Source: Gracilaria vermiculophylla
Lineage: Eukaryota > Rhodophyta > Florideophyceae > Gracilariales > Gracilariaceae
DNA length: 19,191 nucleotides
Direction of reading: 5' to 3'
Assembly: GCA_019155205.2 (NCBI GenBank)
Contig: JAHNZQ020003147.1
Location: 1,170,860 to 1,190,050, forward strand
Position numbers and translations under genes: made by a program. Positions 7,176-14,932 of this stretch are shown piece by piece. The notes under the pieces were generated by a model, which saw nothing but the letters and a program-made list of their open reading frames with translations, searched no databases and was not told the DNA's origin. How positions within the stretch are numbered: the first letter of the stretch is position 1; every line of letters begins with the position of its first letter.

Positions 7176-8282
7176 TCAAACCGACTCCATAGGCGGGCAA
7201 TTGTCCATGTCTTTCTTGTACTGCAGCAGTGACACTCGCGTCATGCTCGCTCCATTGGTTCGAACGGCTTCTTCGACAAAGTGTCTAATCCTCTTCCCCA
7301 CAGTTTCATCGTCCTCGACATGCGGGGCTCTGAGCGCCAGTATCCGCCGTTTCCGCGCAGAATGGGGGTCGCTCTGTTTGATCCTTTTCGCAGCGGCGGG
7401 CGGCCGCTGCGCGAGTTTGTCCGGCGAGTTTTCCTGCTTCACCTTGCGCGGCGTGCCGTGCTGCGACTCTTGCAGCAGCTCTTCGATCATTTGCTCGTCC
7501 TTGGCCGGGGAGACCGGTGCCAAGAACTGTGCGTACTCGGTGCCCCCCCCGCCCGACAGAAGATCGTTCCTGTCGACGAGGTAGAGCACTTTTGCGCGCT
7601 CGTACTCGCGCATGCACTCGGCGCACTGGCAGAGAGATAGGCGAAAGTCCGGCTGCCACATGTAATCCACGCTGCCAGGCTTTGTTGAGGGCTTCTCCTC
7701 CCTGGGCCGAATGCAGCCGTCTGCCGAGGGGCTGACCGCCTCCGGTTGTTTCCGCCACACGCTGAGCACGTCGTAGTATTCTGCGAGAAGAGGCAGCCTT
7801 TGCACACAATCTTTGCACGTGAACTCGTATTCGAAACAGTAGGGCTGGCGGTCGGTGGCCTGCTTGTCAAGTTTGTAGCATTTCTCGTGAAACCAGTCCT
7901 CGCACATAGCGCACTGCGCCATGGCCAGCGTGATGTCGTACTCCTTGTCGCAGCGGCAGTAGCGGCCCTCGAAGTTGTGGGAGTAACTGGGGTCGTTTCC
8001 CACATTGAAATCGTCCTTTTCCGGGTTCATTAAACACTTGTTTCCCGCTCGTTTGTTGCCGCAGTCGCAGCGAAAGTTTCTCTTTGTGTACAGCTCAAAC
8101 ACTTGGTGGAGGTGATCCGCGTGGCAGACATCTCGGCAACTGCGGCAGAACGCAGTCATCGCCTTGTCAGCTCTCTTGTAACAAAGCCGGCATGCGTACA
8201 AGTCTTGGCGAACGTAGCCAAGATCGTAGGTACATGGCTTTGCCTCTATCTTTCGGGACTGTCGGCGTTTTTGGCGTGGCAT
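7176..8282 (-). CDS. UBR7: UBR7-like UBR-box / PHD-finger protein, putative E3 ubiquitin ligase
   Basis: A 368-residue protein. UBR7 combines a UBR box with a PHD finger and, in animals, is a nuclear/chromatin-linked E3 reported to act on histone H2B. The UBR-type zinc region spans about 7-85 (C7, C31, C34, C46, C49, C72, C74, C83, with His between), including the diagnostic FELYTKRNFRCDCGN (62-76). The PHD spans about 109-160 (C109, C111, C124, C127, H132, C135, C156, C159), with MCEDWFHEKC. A third conserved patch, YMWQPDFRLSLCQCAEC (207-223), then VLYLVD, matches the UBR7 C-terminal Cys block. After that the protein diverges into a basic, disordered segment (about 270-320) and ends with a helix. 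Length is near the usual 400-430. The start is the first ATG; a TTG at 8369 is in frame but unlikely. It is divergent from the PES-like gene. Confidence 0.93.
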   Translation of the reverse strand: MPRQKRRQSRKIEAKPCTYDLGYVRQDLYACRLCYKRADKAMTAFCRSCRDVCHADHLHQVFELYTKRNFRCDCGNKRAGNKCLMNPEKDDFNVGNDPSYSHNFEGRYCRCDKEYDITLAMAQCAMCEDWFHEKCYKLDKQATDRQPYCFEYEFTCKDCVQRLPLLAEYYDVLSVWRKQPEAVSPSADGCIRPREEKPSTKPGSVDYMWQPDFRLSLCQCAECMREYERAKVLYLVDRNDLLSGGGGTEYAQFLAPVSPAKDEQMIEELLQESQHGTPRKVKQENSPDKLAQRPPAAAKRIKQSDPHSARKRRILALRAPHVEDDETVGKRIRHFVEEAVRTNGASMTRVSLLQYKKDMDNCPPMESV

Positions 8283-8884
8283 TTCTGGCAATGGAGGAAA
8301 AGAACGCAATCTTGTTGTTAATCTGAAGCTTGGAACTTCTGCGAGGGACGGGAGAGCGGCGAAAAGCAAACGCTCTGACGATCAACAGTCTGACCGTTGT
8401 GGCGTGCCGGGCATTGAATAGCAGGCACGCAGGGCGCCGTGCGTCGTGCAACCAAATGTTCGTCAACGACCCGGAAAAGCGGCCATTTGACGTTTCCAGC
8501 CAGATGCCACCCTGCACGTTGCACGTGCGCGTCAACACCCGTGCCGACTGTGAAAGTGCAGTTTCGTTCGAAAATTGCTTTTGACCAAAGTCAACTGCAA
8601 TTTGTCGTCAGCGGCGGAATGACCCGATTTGTGCTCAACCACACACCACCAAATCGCGTCTGTCCGGGGCTGTGTTCCGCGCCTACACCCGACACCGACG
8701 CGCCTCAGATCCAAGGTTTCAATGACCCGAAGCGCGGCGTGCCTTTGTTCGCACATAGCCTTCGTAGCTGTGCTGCGGCAGCAACCCGAAAGAGAGTATC
8801 GTTTTCGGTGAGTAACCAAGGTTGCAATACGCCCAGCTTCGCGAAGAACATCCACCCTACCACCCCCACCCGCGCTCTTTAGCA
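8283..8884. promoter_or_regulatory. Shared 5' region between UBR7 and the PES-like gene
   Basis: A 602-bp divergent intergenic region that should contain both promoters. Both ATGs are preceded by C/T-rich leader sequence on their own coding strand: CCACCCTACCACCCCCACCC just before 8885, and the reverse strand around 8295-8365 for UBR7. No TATA box, tRNA or further gene is apparent. Confidence 0.45.
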
Positions 8885-10894
8885 ATGCCCTCTGGACTGT
8901 GCTTCTCACTCCCCAACGGTTGTTTTCTCAACCCAACTTTTTCCTGTCCAAACCGCTCAATATGTGCGACAAGTTCGTTTACTTCCCGTCGCTTTCAACG
9001 CAGACCGTCGATGTTTAAACCGCTCAAACGCATACAGTACATGTCACAGAAATCAGCCGACCAACTTGTTTTTGTCGAAGACCCACAAAGACCTAACCGT
9101 CTACTTGGCCCTGGTAATGAAAATGTTTCGTTGCCAGTGCTTCTTTACATCGCGGGGCTTGACGCAAAGCCGCTCCCCGAAAACCAGTGTGAGAAACTGC
9201 GGGAGCATTATGCGATTGTGTCCTTGTGTCACGCAACAGCAGATCAGAGTGATTGGGACTGCCTCGTGCGTTCTGCGTTGCCAAATATTGAACTTCTCAG
9301 AAGCAACGCCACGGGCATAACACTTGTTGGCGAGAGCTTTGGTGCTGCATTTGCTCTTCGCCTGGTTGCCGCATCCCCTCAAAATACTTTTGAGCGACTC
9401 GTACTGCTCAACTCTGGAACCGCTCTTGCGCGCCAGCCTGTCCTTCGCGCTTTCACCAACTTGCTTCCCATTCTGCGCATTGATAGAACGGAGCGAGTTT
9501 TGTACAAAGCCGCTGCAATCATCCTGTTTAAAGCGTTCCTCACTCGGGAAGATCGTCTTGATGACCGCAATCTTCCATCGGGCCCCCCGGCCCTTCGCAG
9601 CATAGATATTGACAGCATTCCGATTCAGACAATGTGTCATCGCGTAAAGCTACTTCGCGAGTTTGAGAGTACTTTCCCGGACTCGTGCATGAAGCTGGTC
9701 AACGTCCCAACGACGATAATTGCTTCTCAGAATGACCGTTTATTGGACTCTTCAAAAGAAGCCGCTAGACTTCAGAGGTTACTTCCCGATACCACGCGGG
9801 TCGTTACACTTGAGAGCTGTGAGCATGCTGCTTTGTGGGAAAAGGACGTGAACCTATCCGACGTCCTTGCTTCGGACAGGCGAAATGATCAGAAGGGCAG
9901 TTCGAGTGCAAGAACCGCGAAAAATACTCCTGCAAAGCACACACTTAAAGCCGAACACCTCTTGGAGAAGCAGTACGGGTACACTAACGCTATTGCGGAG
10001 GGAAGAAGATTGTTCGAACCATGGAGGCGGGCGATCTCCCCGAAAGTGATGGGTAAAGAGAACGTTGAGAATGCGCTAAAAATAGCCGATGACGGTGGCA
10101 TGAAACGACCTATACTATTTGTGGGCAATCACGGGATGCTTGGGATAATGGACACCTCACTTGTTTTCATGGAAATTCTTGATCTCCTAGATGGCGAAAG
10201 ACTTCGACCGCTCGCAGATCAAATTCACTTTGGCCTTTATTCCAAAATTTCAAACGGAAGATGGGACAACTTCATCACAACTCTTGGTGCTGTGAAAGCA
10301 AGTCCCATGAACTTCTACCGGTTGCTAGCAGCCAGAGATCGAATTCTGTTGTTTCCTGGAGGTGCGAGAGAAGTTTGTCGTCGCCGAGGAGAACGAAATC
10401 TAATATTTTGGGACGAGAAACTTGACTTTTTACGGCCGGCGTCGAAGTTTAATGCTTTGATAGTTCCTTTCAGCGCCGTCGGGGCTGATGATGCGGTTAA
10501 TCTTGTACTTGACGGACAGGAATTACAGACACTGCCGTTCCTTGGGCCAGGATTTCGTCGGTTTCTGGAAAACAATGAATTATCCGTAGCGAATGTTATG
10601 CCACTCACCACCATTCTGCCACGGCTCGACCGCTTTTACTTCAAATTCCATGAACCGATTGACACGGAAAGCGTGGACTCGTCGGACGTTAATGCATGCA
10701 GAGAGGTATACAGAGGAGTTAAAAAGGTCGTTGAAATTGGCATTAACCAGCTCATCGAGGAAAGAGAGAGGGATCCACACAGAACATGGCAATCCCGCAC
10801 TACTCATAGACTTGTAACGGGAGCGAAGAACATTTCTAATCCCAAGGAGGCGTTGAAGTCTTTCCTTGATATCCTGCCGGGTTTTGATTTATGA
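8885..10894 (+). CDS. PES: Plastid phytyl ester synthase / diacylglycerol acyltransferase-like protein (PES family)
   Basis: A 669-residue two-domain protein. Plant PES1/PES2 make fatty acid phytyl esters and triacylglycerol in plastids from phytol released by chlorophyll breakdown and from galactolipid acyl groups. Residues 1-57 are Ser/Arg/Cys/Phe-rich with no acidic residue, a likely plastid transit peptide. An alpha/beta-hydrolase domain (about 80-325) shows YIAGLDA (oxyanion region), the nucleophile elbow GESFG (149-153, Ser151), and likely triad partners Asp284 (SQNDRLL) and His314 (CEHAALWE). An LPLAT-like acyltransferase domain (about 400-640) shows VGNHGMLGIMD (413-423), LLFPGGAREV (488-497) and RRRGERNLIFW, then KFNALIVPFSAVGADD, all matching the plant esterase/lipase/thioesterase family. 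Length is typical. The start is the first ATG in the frame. It is convergent with arsM. Substrate assignment is by family only. Confidence 0.9.
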   Translation: MPSGLCFSLPNGCFLNPTFSCPNRSICATSSFTSRRFQRRPSMFKPLKRIQYMSQKSADQLVFVEDPQRPNRLLGPGNENVSLPVLLYIAGLDAKPLPENQCEKLREHYAIVSLCHATADQSDWDCLVRSALPNIELLRSNATGITLVGESFGAAFALRLVAASPQNTFERLVLLNSGTALARQPVLRAFTNLLPILRIDRTERVLYKAAAIILFKAFLTREDRLDDRNLPSGPPALRSIDIDSIPIQTMCHRVKLLREFESTFPDSCMKLVNVPTTIIASQNDRLLDSSKEAARLQRLLPDTTRVVTLESCEHAALWEKDVNLSDVLASDRRNDQKGSSSARTAKNTPAKHTLKAEHLLEKQYGYTNAIAEGRRLFEPWRRAISPKVMGKENVENALKIADDGGMKRPILFVGNHGMLGIMDTSLVFMEILDLLDGERLRPLADQIHFGLYSKISNGRWDNFITTLGAVKASPMNFYRLLAARDRILLFPGGAREVCRRRGERNLIFWDEKLDFLRPASKFNALIVPFSAVGADDAVNLVLDGQELQTLPFLGPGFRRFLENNELSVANVMPLTTILPRLDRFYFKFHEPIDTESVDSSDVNACREVYRGVKKVVEIGINQLIEERERDPHRTWQSRTTHRLVTGAKNISNPKEALKSFLDILPGFDL

Positions 10895-11945
10895 AACCGC
10901 TGTACATTAACTACTACATACAGTTGTTTACTGTTCAACATGTAATGTGTCGGAAAGTTAATTTGACTTCGAACTTAGCAAGAAAAGCCCACCTCATTTC
11001 CGCTTTTCTGCAGTACTCCAGGCGTTCGATACGTCATATGAAAGCTGGGTGTCATCGCTTTTTGTGTACACAGACAACAAACGTCGCAGTAAGTGAAACA
11101 CTGTAGCGTCCCAAATGATACTGTTTTCGCATATAATTTTAATGTATCGCGAGTGCCAAGCTCGTGTCCATAAACGGCATCAACGCCCACAGAGCCTGCA
11201 TTAGGCTAAACCACTCGATCAAATCTCAGGCATTTCAAGCTTTGAGATCAGCAAAGGACGATCCGTCGACTTACTTTCCGACTCCATCGCTCGCTGCATC
11301 TACCGACTTTACAACCAACTCATTTTGAACACAGTTCAAAGCGCGCCTCTGAGCAGCGCGAGAAGCAGCAATCTTGCGCCTCTGCTTGCGAGTCTCCGCT
11401 AAAAGCTCCATTGGCCCATCTCTGCACGGGGCGAGCTTAGTAAGGCGACGAAGCTCTGCAGCATTCTCAATGCAAAAACTTCCTTTAATCCTTGCTTTTA
11501 AAGCGTTCAGTACAGACTCCGCGGTCAAATGACGCCCGTTTGAAGCGCTATCCCTGTCTTGTTTTGACGGAAAACTGGACCTCAGGAGCCTTCAGAGGTG
11601 TTGGATGAAACGTCGCATTAAAAAATTTTCGACGCATTACATGTTGAACTGTTATCTTGCCCTGTTGGCAACGAGAACAACATCCCTTGTCTCTTTGGTG
11701 TCACACCTTGACTGCAATAAGCAAACTTCCTCTTGGCACGTAGTTGTCCTGAACAAAACTGTCTGAATTTCTGGAACAGGTCCAAAGATCGAAAGCTTCT
11801 CTGAACATCGTGAGTGTGTGACACCCCGCTTGCATTAGGCTCCGTACGAGGTACGTCGTCTGCTCGAATTCAGCAGTGTATGAACGGTACATAACTGTCA
11901 AAAGAAAGCGTAAAGATGAGTAAATGAAGCAATTTGAATGGTTGA
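10895..11945. other. Convergent intergenic region with one weak ORF
   Basis: About 1.05 kb lies between the ends of the PES-like gene and arsM. It contains moderate AT-rich DNA and an 11-bp direct repeat TGCATTAGGCT at about 11198 and 11832. A minus-strand frame (about 11271-11528) has an Arg/Lys/Ala-rich stretch (KQRRKIAASRAAQRRA) but no ATG until deep inside, and no leucine zipper, so I do not call it a gene. No RNA gene was seen. Confidence 0.4.
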
Positions 11946-13310
11946 CTAACAGCAACCCTTTCGGGCTGGGCGACAAGTAGATGACTTCGTCTGGTTGCCC
12001 TCCGTTTGGGGTTGACAACACGAAACAGTTTCTTTCTCATGCGCTTCCTCGGTTTTACCTGGCTTAGAGTCCTCAGCTTGAGACGGTGTACAAGAAGTCT
12101 TTTTCTGGGAGTCATGCTTATTGGCTCCAGAACTACAGTCCGAGACAACTGCACAGCACGAAGATGTCTTTGCTATCGGAGAGACTTTTGCCGATTCCGC
12201 ACCGGAAATCAGCGACGTCGGAGGGCAACAACCACCTTTCACCGGCTTTGCCGCGACTGCTGGAAGTGGCATTGCACGGAAACAGCTGATATCCAATATG
12301 TCAGAAGAGCTCTCAGGGGCTCGCTTGAATGAGCCGCGATGATCACCGCGCTCAGCTACAGTGAATAACCGGCTGTATCTCGACTGCTGCAGTATGGCAG
12401 CCGTGTTTGAATCAACCGCGGCGGGTACTCCTCTTTTGAAGCTGTAGTCAATATCGAATTGAAGGCCATTACCGCAAGATTTATACGTTGCAGTTTGGCC
12501 GTAGTCTTCCCTTGTGTGTTCCAAGGAAGTGATTTTAAAGGCACGTATTGTCAGTGAATAAAAGGTAACATCCGGCACGAGCTTGCGAAGCTCCGTATCA
12601 TGCAAGTCAATCGGAGCAGCCGAGACAATGCGAACATCCGGAAACCCAACTTGATTCATTATGGTACAAAAATCTTGTACGTACAGAGCACCGCCCAGAC
12701 ATTCGCCGACTAGAACTTCATGACAAGCGGCTTCCTTGGTCAAGCGGCGGTCGGCGTACACGTCTGAGAAGTAAAACTCTCCACCTTGTTTGAGTACGCG
12801 AGAAACCTCAGAGAACACAGCCTTCTTGTCAGGGCTTAGGTTACAAACGCAGTTCGAAATAACGACGTCGACAGATGCATCGTGGATGTCGGCTGAGCGT
12901 AAGTCTTCAATGAAACCCTTGCGGAACTGGACGTTCGACTCGGCTTGCGGTCCAAAGAACTGGGTAGCATGATATTGGCGATGGCGGTTTGCAATTTCAA
13001 GTTGCTCAGGGGTCATATCAATGCCAATTACAGAGCCAGTCTGACCAACAAGCGCCGAAGAGAGGTACGCATCGCGTCCAGTTCCACAGCCGAGGTCGAG
13101 TAAAGTGCAGCCTTTCAGATGGGACGGAATGGGCGAGCCGCAACCGTAGAAACGGGAGGTTACCTCTGGATGGAGCTTGGCAAGAATGGGGCGGTGCGAC
13201 TCTGGCACGGCATCGATTGGGCAGCAGGCCGAGGTCTTCAGATCAGCCGTTGAAGATAGAGTAGACGAGTAGTATTTAGTGACCGATTGACGTTGCTTTT
13301 CGGGCTCCAT
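11946..13310 (-). CDS. arsM: Arsenite S-adenosylmethionine methyltransferase (ArsM/AS3MT) with cysteine-rich tail
   Basis: A 454-residue class I methyltransferase that converts As(III) to mono-, di- and trimethylated forms using S-adenosylmethionine and thiols; probably cytosolic. The SAM-binding motif is LDLGCGTGRD (71-80), with acidic motif II GIDMTPEQL (96-104). The four cysteines needed in eukaryotic algal ArsM are all present: the C29/C30 pair (LKTSACC), C57 (FYGCGSP), C154 (SNCVCNLSPDK) and C204 (VGECLGGALY). The last block is a strong ArsM hallmark. The C-terminal domain follows to about 350. Beyond it is a Lys/Ser/Thr-rich tail with four CC pairs (361-362, 385-386, 431-432, 453-454) and single C392, C407 and C446, plausibly binding As(III) or feeding it to the active site. 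The ATG fits the expected N-terminus and is preceded by a C/T-rich leader. It is divergent from the ABCC gene. Confidence 0.95.
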   Translation of the reverse strand: MEPEKQRQSVTKYYSSTLSSTADLKTSACCPIDAVPESHRPILAKLHPEVTSRFYGCGSPIPSHLKGCTLLDLGCGTGRDAYLSSALVGQTGSVIGIDMTPEQLEIANRHRQYHATQFFGPQAESNVQFRKGFIEDLRSADIHDASVDVVISNCVCNLSPDKKAVFSEVSRVLKQGGEFYFSDVYADRRLTKEAACHEVLVGECLGGALYVQDFCTIMNQVGFPDVRIVSAAPIDLHDTELRKLVPDVTFYSLTIRAFKITSLEHTREDYGQTATYKSCGNGLQFDIDYSFKRGVPAAVDSNTAAILQQSRYSRLFTVAERGDHRGSFKRAPESSSDILDISCFRAMPLPAVAAKPVKGGCCPPTSLISGAESAKVSPIAKTSSCCAVVSDCSSGANKHDSQKKTSCTPSQAEDSKPGKTEEAHEKETVSCCQPQTEGNQTKSSTCRPARKGCC

Positions 13311-13407
13311 GTCGATAAACCGAATGTGGCGAAGTGATGAAGAGGTGAAGATAGGACAACGGCACCCGCAAGAAGATGCGACAACGACGATGGCGGGGAG
13401 TAAAGCT

Positions 13408-13746
13408 CTATACTGTTGACGATCTTTGAGGTGAAGCAGATGGGAAACAGTTTTTCAGATACGGGGGGTCGCACGGTGCTTCAGTTTCTACGGGTGTCGC
13501 GCAGCAAGGTGATGTTGACGTGGACACCCAAGGCGACGGATCGAAATTTTTGAGATATGATTTGAATGCACAGGGTATGCACCGGGGACAATCGGTGGAC
13601 AGGTTGTGTTGAATACAGGTGTCACCGGGGAAAGCTTGGCATGGAGCACGGAAGCATGTGTTCCAAGACGATTGTGATTTGGCAGTCGTGAAAGGGTGGC
13701 CCGAGACGTCTGTAGTGAAGGGAAAACGCCACATCTGCTGAGGCAT
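13408..13746 (-). CDS. Candidate small cysteine-rich protein upstream of arsM
   Basis: An ATG-initiated 112-codon frame, on the same strand as arsM and ending 97 bp before its ATG. Family unknown. It has 10 cysteines (31, 36, 44, 53, 56, 59, 81, 82, 92, 100), including CPRCIPC (C-x2-C-x2-C) and a SPCCATPVETEAPC segment that resembles the CC-rich segments of the ArsM tail. It is Ser/Thr/Pro-rich with no clear signal peptide or membrane segment. It could be a separate small thiol protein, a long upstream ORF in the arsM leader, or chance. An overlapping minus-strand frame (ATG at 13751) is equally open for 87 codons, which lowers confidence. Confidence 0.35.
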   Translation of the reverse strand: MPQQMWRFPFTTDVSGHPFTTAKSQSSWNTCFRAPCQAFPGDTCIQHNLSTDCPRCIPCAFKSYLKNFDPSPWVSTSTSPCCATPVETEAPCDPPYLKNCFPSASPQRSSTV

Positions 13747-14932
13747 ATCATCTCAGCGCCTGCCAGCCTCGTGTCACCTCTCCAGCATCAACTCTTGTCG
13801 TTTCGCGGGGCACCAAGCTCCTGCCGAATTGCAGTGCTCGGTGCACACATGCGGCCCCGCGACGGCCTGTGAGTGGAGGAGGCGCGCTGGCACAGTGACA
13901 AACGCAGATGACGATTTCCATCAAGAAGCTTAAACCGTTCCAAACCCTGCAACGAAAACTCAATTTATTTGGCGAAGGAGGACATGCGCCGGAGGCATGT
14001 ATCCAAACCACCTCCCATTGGTCGGCCAGAGACACGTGTCTGACATAATTGATAACACTTGTCAAATACAGGCGCGCCCATTGAAAGGTTGGTGACCATG
14101 GGCGGCGCCGCTTGCATGCAAGTTGCACGTGGTGCGAAACGTGTGGCTGAGGCACTCGCGCTGCTCGTTCACGAACCTTCAAAACGCCTCTGCCGCCCGT
14201 TGCCCGACATGCGCTCCTTAATCGTGAGATGAGAGCGTGACACTCTTGCGGCGAGAAATGCTACACTGAGTCCGTTGGCGCCATGCTTTCGTTCGTGATC
14301 ACACAAGATGTTTCATACATTTCATCCTCAGAAACAACCGGTAGGTACTGAACAAACCGCTGAGCAGCCTATAGCTGCGCTGCGCATGTACACTTGTGGC
14401 TCTCGTCATGCGTTCTGTGGTGCCAGCGCCACGGTTGACCCATAGAAAACACGTTTAAATCCAGATGTATCGCAGATGTGATTAGCCCATCGTCAAAACG
14501 TCTGGCACCATCCTTTCCCATCTGTGTGGCACTCAAGTTCGCGTTGTGTGATCAAGTGTGCGTTAGAGCAGCCATAACCAAATTCGCGGCAACCGTCTTA
14601 CCTTCCACTCACCACGTTGATCGAACGATTGAAGCAACAACGCTATTGCACCTTTCACATGCTACCAGAGCTGGAACCATCCAGGTATCACGCGGCGGCC
14701 TAAGTTGTCAACATCCTCCCCATCAATTTTCGTTCCACTAGGGCGTACAGTTCTGGCCTTCAGATTGCCCCGCTTTACTTTGAACTTCCTCACTTCGAAC
14801 GATTACATTACGCTGATAGTCCAGGTTGGTGAGTTCCAAGGTGCCGGATCGAGTTATTGCGTACCCAGTCCTTGCGCAGACCGCAGGCGTCTCTAGCTGT
14901 CTTCAATTTGGTTGTCTCGCCGGCCCCAACTG
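13747..14932. promoter_or_regulatory. Upstream region between arsM side and ABCC gene
   Basis: This is most of the 1.6-kb divergent spacer between arsM and the ABCC gene, and should contain at least the ABCC promoter and probably that of arsM. The only long frames (13748-14182 minus, starting TTG; 14478-14741 plus, starting GTG) lack ATG starts and domains. Just before the ABCC ATG the plus strand is C/T-rich. No tRNA, transposon or array was recognised. Confidence 0.4.

Noticed and set aside
8283..8369. 29-residue N-terminal extension of UBR7
   Set aside because: The extended frame begins with TTG; the first ATG at 8282 already gives a complete UBR box and a normal length.
12006..12342. Overlapping plus-strand ORFs of 67-108 codons
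   Set aside because: They are antisense shadows of the arsM C-terminal tail.
13748..14182. 144-codon minus-strand ORF
   Set aside because: It starts at TTG and shows no domain, hydrophobic segment or compositional sign of a protein.
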